Shown here: positions 4,570 through 5,617 of the stretch, in pieces | Position numbering within the stretch: the stretch's first letter is position 1 | Layout of the letters: the number at the start of each line of letters is the position of its first letter | Assembly (NCBI GenBank): GCA_030601965.1 | Contig: JAUWAR010000081.1 | Location: 1-5,617 of the forward strand | Origin: a bacterium | Lineage (GTDB): Bacteria > Hydrothermota > UBA3073 > JACQXS01 > JAUWAR01 | Direction: 5' to 3' | DNA length: 5,617 nucleotides | The notes under the pieces: model-generated | Seen by the model: the letters and a program-made list of their open reading frames with translations, nothing else | Told to the model about the DNA's origin: nothing | Database searches by the model: none | Made by a program: the position numbers and the translations under genes

Positions 4570-5617
4570 TTATTCTGTGAACCATTTTTTGATACCATCA
4601 GTGAGTTTGTTGAACAAACTTTCACTGGAAACCTTTTTTAGTTCCTGACTGGTTCTATGTTTTAATCCATAAAGGATGAGACCTACACCTGTACTGTGTA
4701 TTGGGTCTTTTACAGTCTCAAATAATCCACCCAGTCCATGGGGAATTCCCTTTCTGACAGAAGTTCCAAATATCTGCTCTCCAAGTGTTTCTATTCCCTT
4801 CATTTTAGCACTTCCACCGGTAATGACAACACCAGCAGAAAGGAGGTCACATATCCCTGTCTCTTTTATACCTTTATATACCAATGTGAATATTTCTTCC
4901 AATCTTGCTTCAATAATTTCTGCAAGAATTTCCCTTGACATTTCTTTTAGCTTTGTATCTGTTATTCCTGGAACAGGAATTAGTTCATCCCTGTTTGTCA
5001 TAGAAGCTATTGCGCAACCGTGTTTAATTTTTATCTCTTCTGCAGAATGGCGAGATGTTCGCAGTCCCATCGCGATGTCATTTGTGATATTCTGTCCACC
5101 AAGACTTATTACAAAGGTATCTCTTATACTTCCTTCATAGAAAAGGGCAATATCTGTGGTTCCACCGCCAATATCTACAAGTGCTACTCCAAGTTCTTGC
5201 TCTTCCGGGTCAAGAATTGCATAACTTGAAGCTATGGGTTGGAGGACAATTTCCTTTACATCTATTCCTGCTCGTGTTACAGACTTGTGAATATTCTGAA
5301 CAGAAGTAATAGCACCACTTATCAGATGGATATCTACTTCAAGTTTATGACCTGCCATCCCAACTGGTTCCTTTACTCCTCCTTCATTATCTACTATAAA
5401 GTCTTTTGGAATTACATGGATTATTTCTCTATCTATTGGGAGTGAAACAGCTTTTGCCTGTTCAATGACTCTATCCACATCTTCTTGAGAAATTTCTTTT
5501 TCGGGTCTTGAGATAGCAATTACACCTCTTGAATTCTCACTTTTTATATGTCCTCCAGCAATACCTGTAAAAGCCTCTTCCACTTTTATCCCTGACATAT
5601 GCTCTGCCTCGTCAACT
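4570..5617 (-). CDS. ftsA: Cell division protein FtsA, 5' end missing
   Basis: FtsA is an actin-like ATPase that tethers FtsZ filaments to the membrane and recruits later division proteins. The frame stays open to the right edge, giving 348 residues; about 60 N-terminal residues, including the phosphate-1 loop, are missing. The fragment begins VDEAEHMSGIKVEEAFTGIAGGHI. A 1C subdomain follows (about 30-100 of the fragment, around PEKEISQEDVDRVIEQAK). The phosphate-2 loop is ALVDIGGGTTDIALF (about 145-159) and the adenosine motif is GVVITGGSAKMKGIE (about 262-276). The end (SLFNKLTDGIKKWFTE) is a short amphipathic helix typical of the FtsA membrane-targeting sequence. The 1C subdomain separates it from MreB and DnaK. 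Placement directly before ftsZ is the standard end of the division and cell-wall cluster. Confidence 0.97.
   Translation of the reverse strand, partial: VDEAEHMSGIKVEEAFTGIAGGHIKSENSRGVIAISRPEKEISQEDVDRVIEQAKAVSLPIDREIIHVIPKDFIVDNEGGVKEPVGMAGHKLEVDIHLISGAITSVQNIHKSVTRAGIDVKEIVLQPIASSYAILDPEEQELGVALVDIGGGTTDIALFYEGSIRDTFVISLGGQNITNDIAMGLRTSRHSAEEIKIKHGCAIASMTNRDELIPVPGITDTKLKEMSREILAEIIEARLEEIFTLVYKGIKETGICDLLSAGVVITGGSAKMKGIETLGEQIFGTSVRKGIPHGLGGLFETVKDPIHSTGVGLILYGLKHRTSQELKKVSSESLFNKLTDGIKKWFTE

Noticed and set aside
4554..4625. Longer FtsZ with 24 extra N-terminal residues starting at 4625
   Set aside because: The extra part lies within the end of ftsA, reads unlike any FtsZ N-terminus, and the ATG at 4553 has the better ribosome-binding site.
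4219..4641. 140-codon plus-strand ORF opposite ftsZ and the end of ftsA
   Set aside because: It is antisense to two clear genes; its proline-rich composition comes from the complement of the glycine-rich GTP-binding loops, and no ribosome-binding site or family is visible.
4676..5140. 154-codon plus-strand ORF opposite ftsA
   Set aside because: It is antisense to the well-conserved FtsA frame, with no recognisable motif.

Overview
The window looks like a piece of an AT-rich bacterial chromosome made mostly of housekeeping genes. Bacterial origin is shown by an adjacent ftsA-ftsZ pair, a bacterial-style FtsZ C-terminal peptide and Shine-Dalgarno sites such as AAGGAG. The phenylalanyl-tRNA synthetase beta subunit, however, is the short archaeal/eukaryotic-type protein of about 550 residues, not the bacterial form of about 800. 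From general knowledge, that combination occurs in spirochaetes and some uncultured bacterial lineages. The sequence alone does not let me name the phylum.

Layout. Positions 1-153 (+) are the 3' end of a SpoU/TrmH-family RNA 2'-O-methyltransferase (probably rlmB); its reading frame appears broken or slipped at a run of nine A. Positions 154-468 hold no convincing gene, only two or three tiny ORFs that may be remnants, plus a weak promoter candidate. Positions 469-2112 (+) are pheT. Positions 2160-2714 (+) are a small class I SAM-dependent methyltransferase whose ribosome-binding site lies in the loop of a perfect 6-bp inverted repeat. Its stop overlaps the start of purN (2711-3325, +). Downstream is a 127-bp convergent intergenic region, then ftsZ (3453-4553, -) and ftsA (4570 to beyond the right edge, -). 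FtsA and FtsZ are translated in that order from the minus strand and are separated by only 16 nt.

Functionally, the plus-strand genes cover RNA modification, tRNA charging, an unassigned methylation and de novo purine synthesis. The minus-strand genes encode the cell-division polymer FtsZ and its membrane anchor FtsA.

The most unusual structure is a set of heptanucleotide tandem arrays. Three lie inside pheT and remain open in its reading frame. Two more, in inverted orientation, fill the purN/ftsZ convergent intergenic region. All share a loose core, (C/G)AA(A/G)T, with a 7-nt period, and look like one mobile or expandable short-repeat family. I see no CRISPR array, tRNA, rRNA, insertion sequence, or clear new defence or metabolic system.
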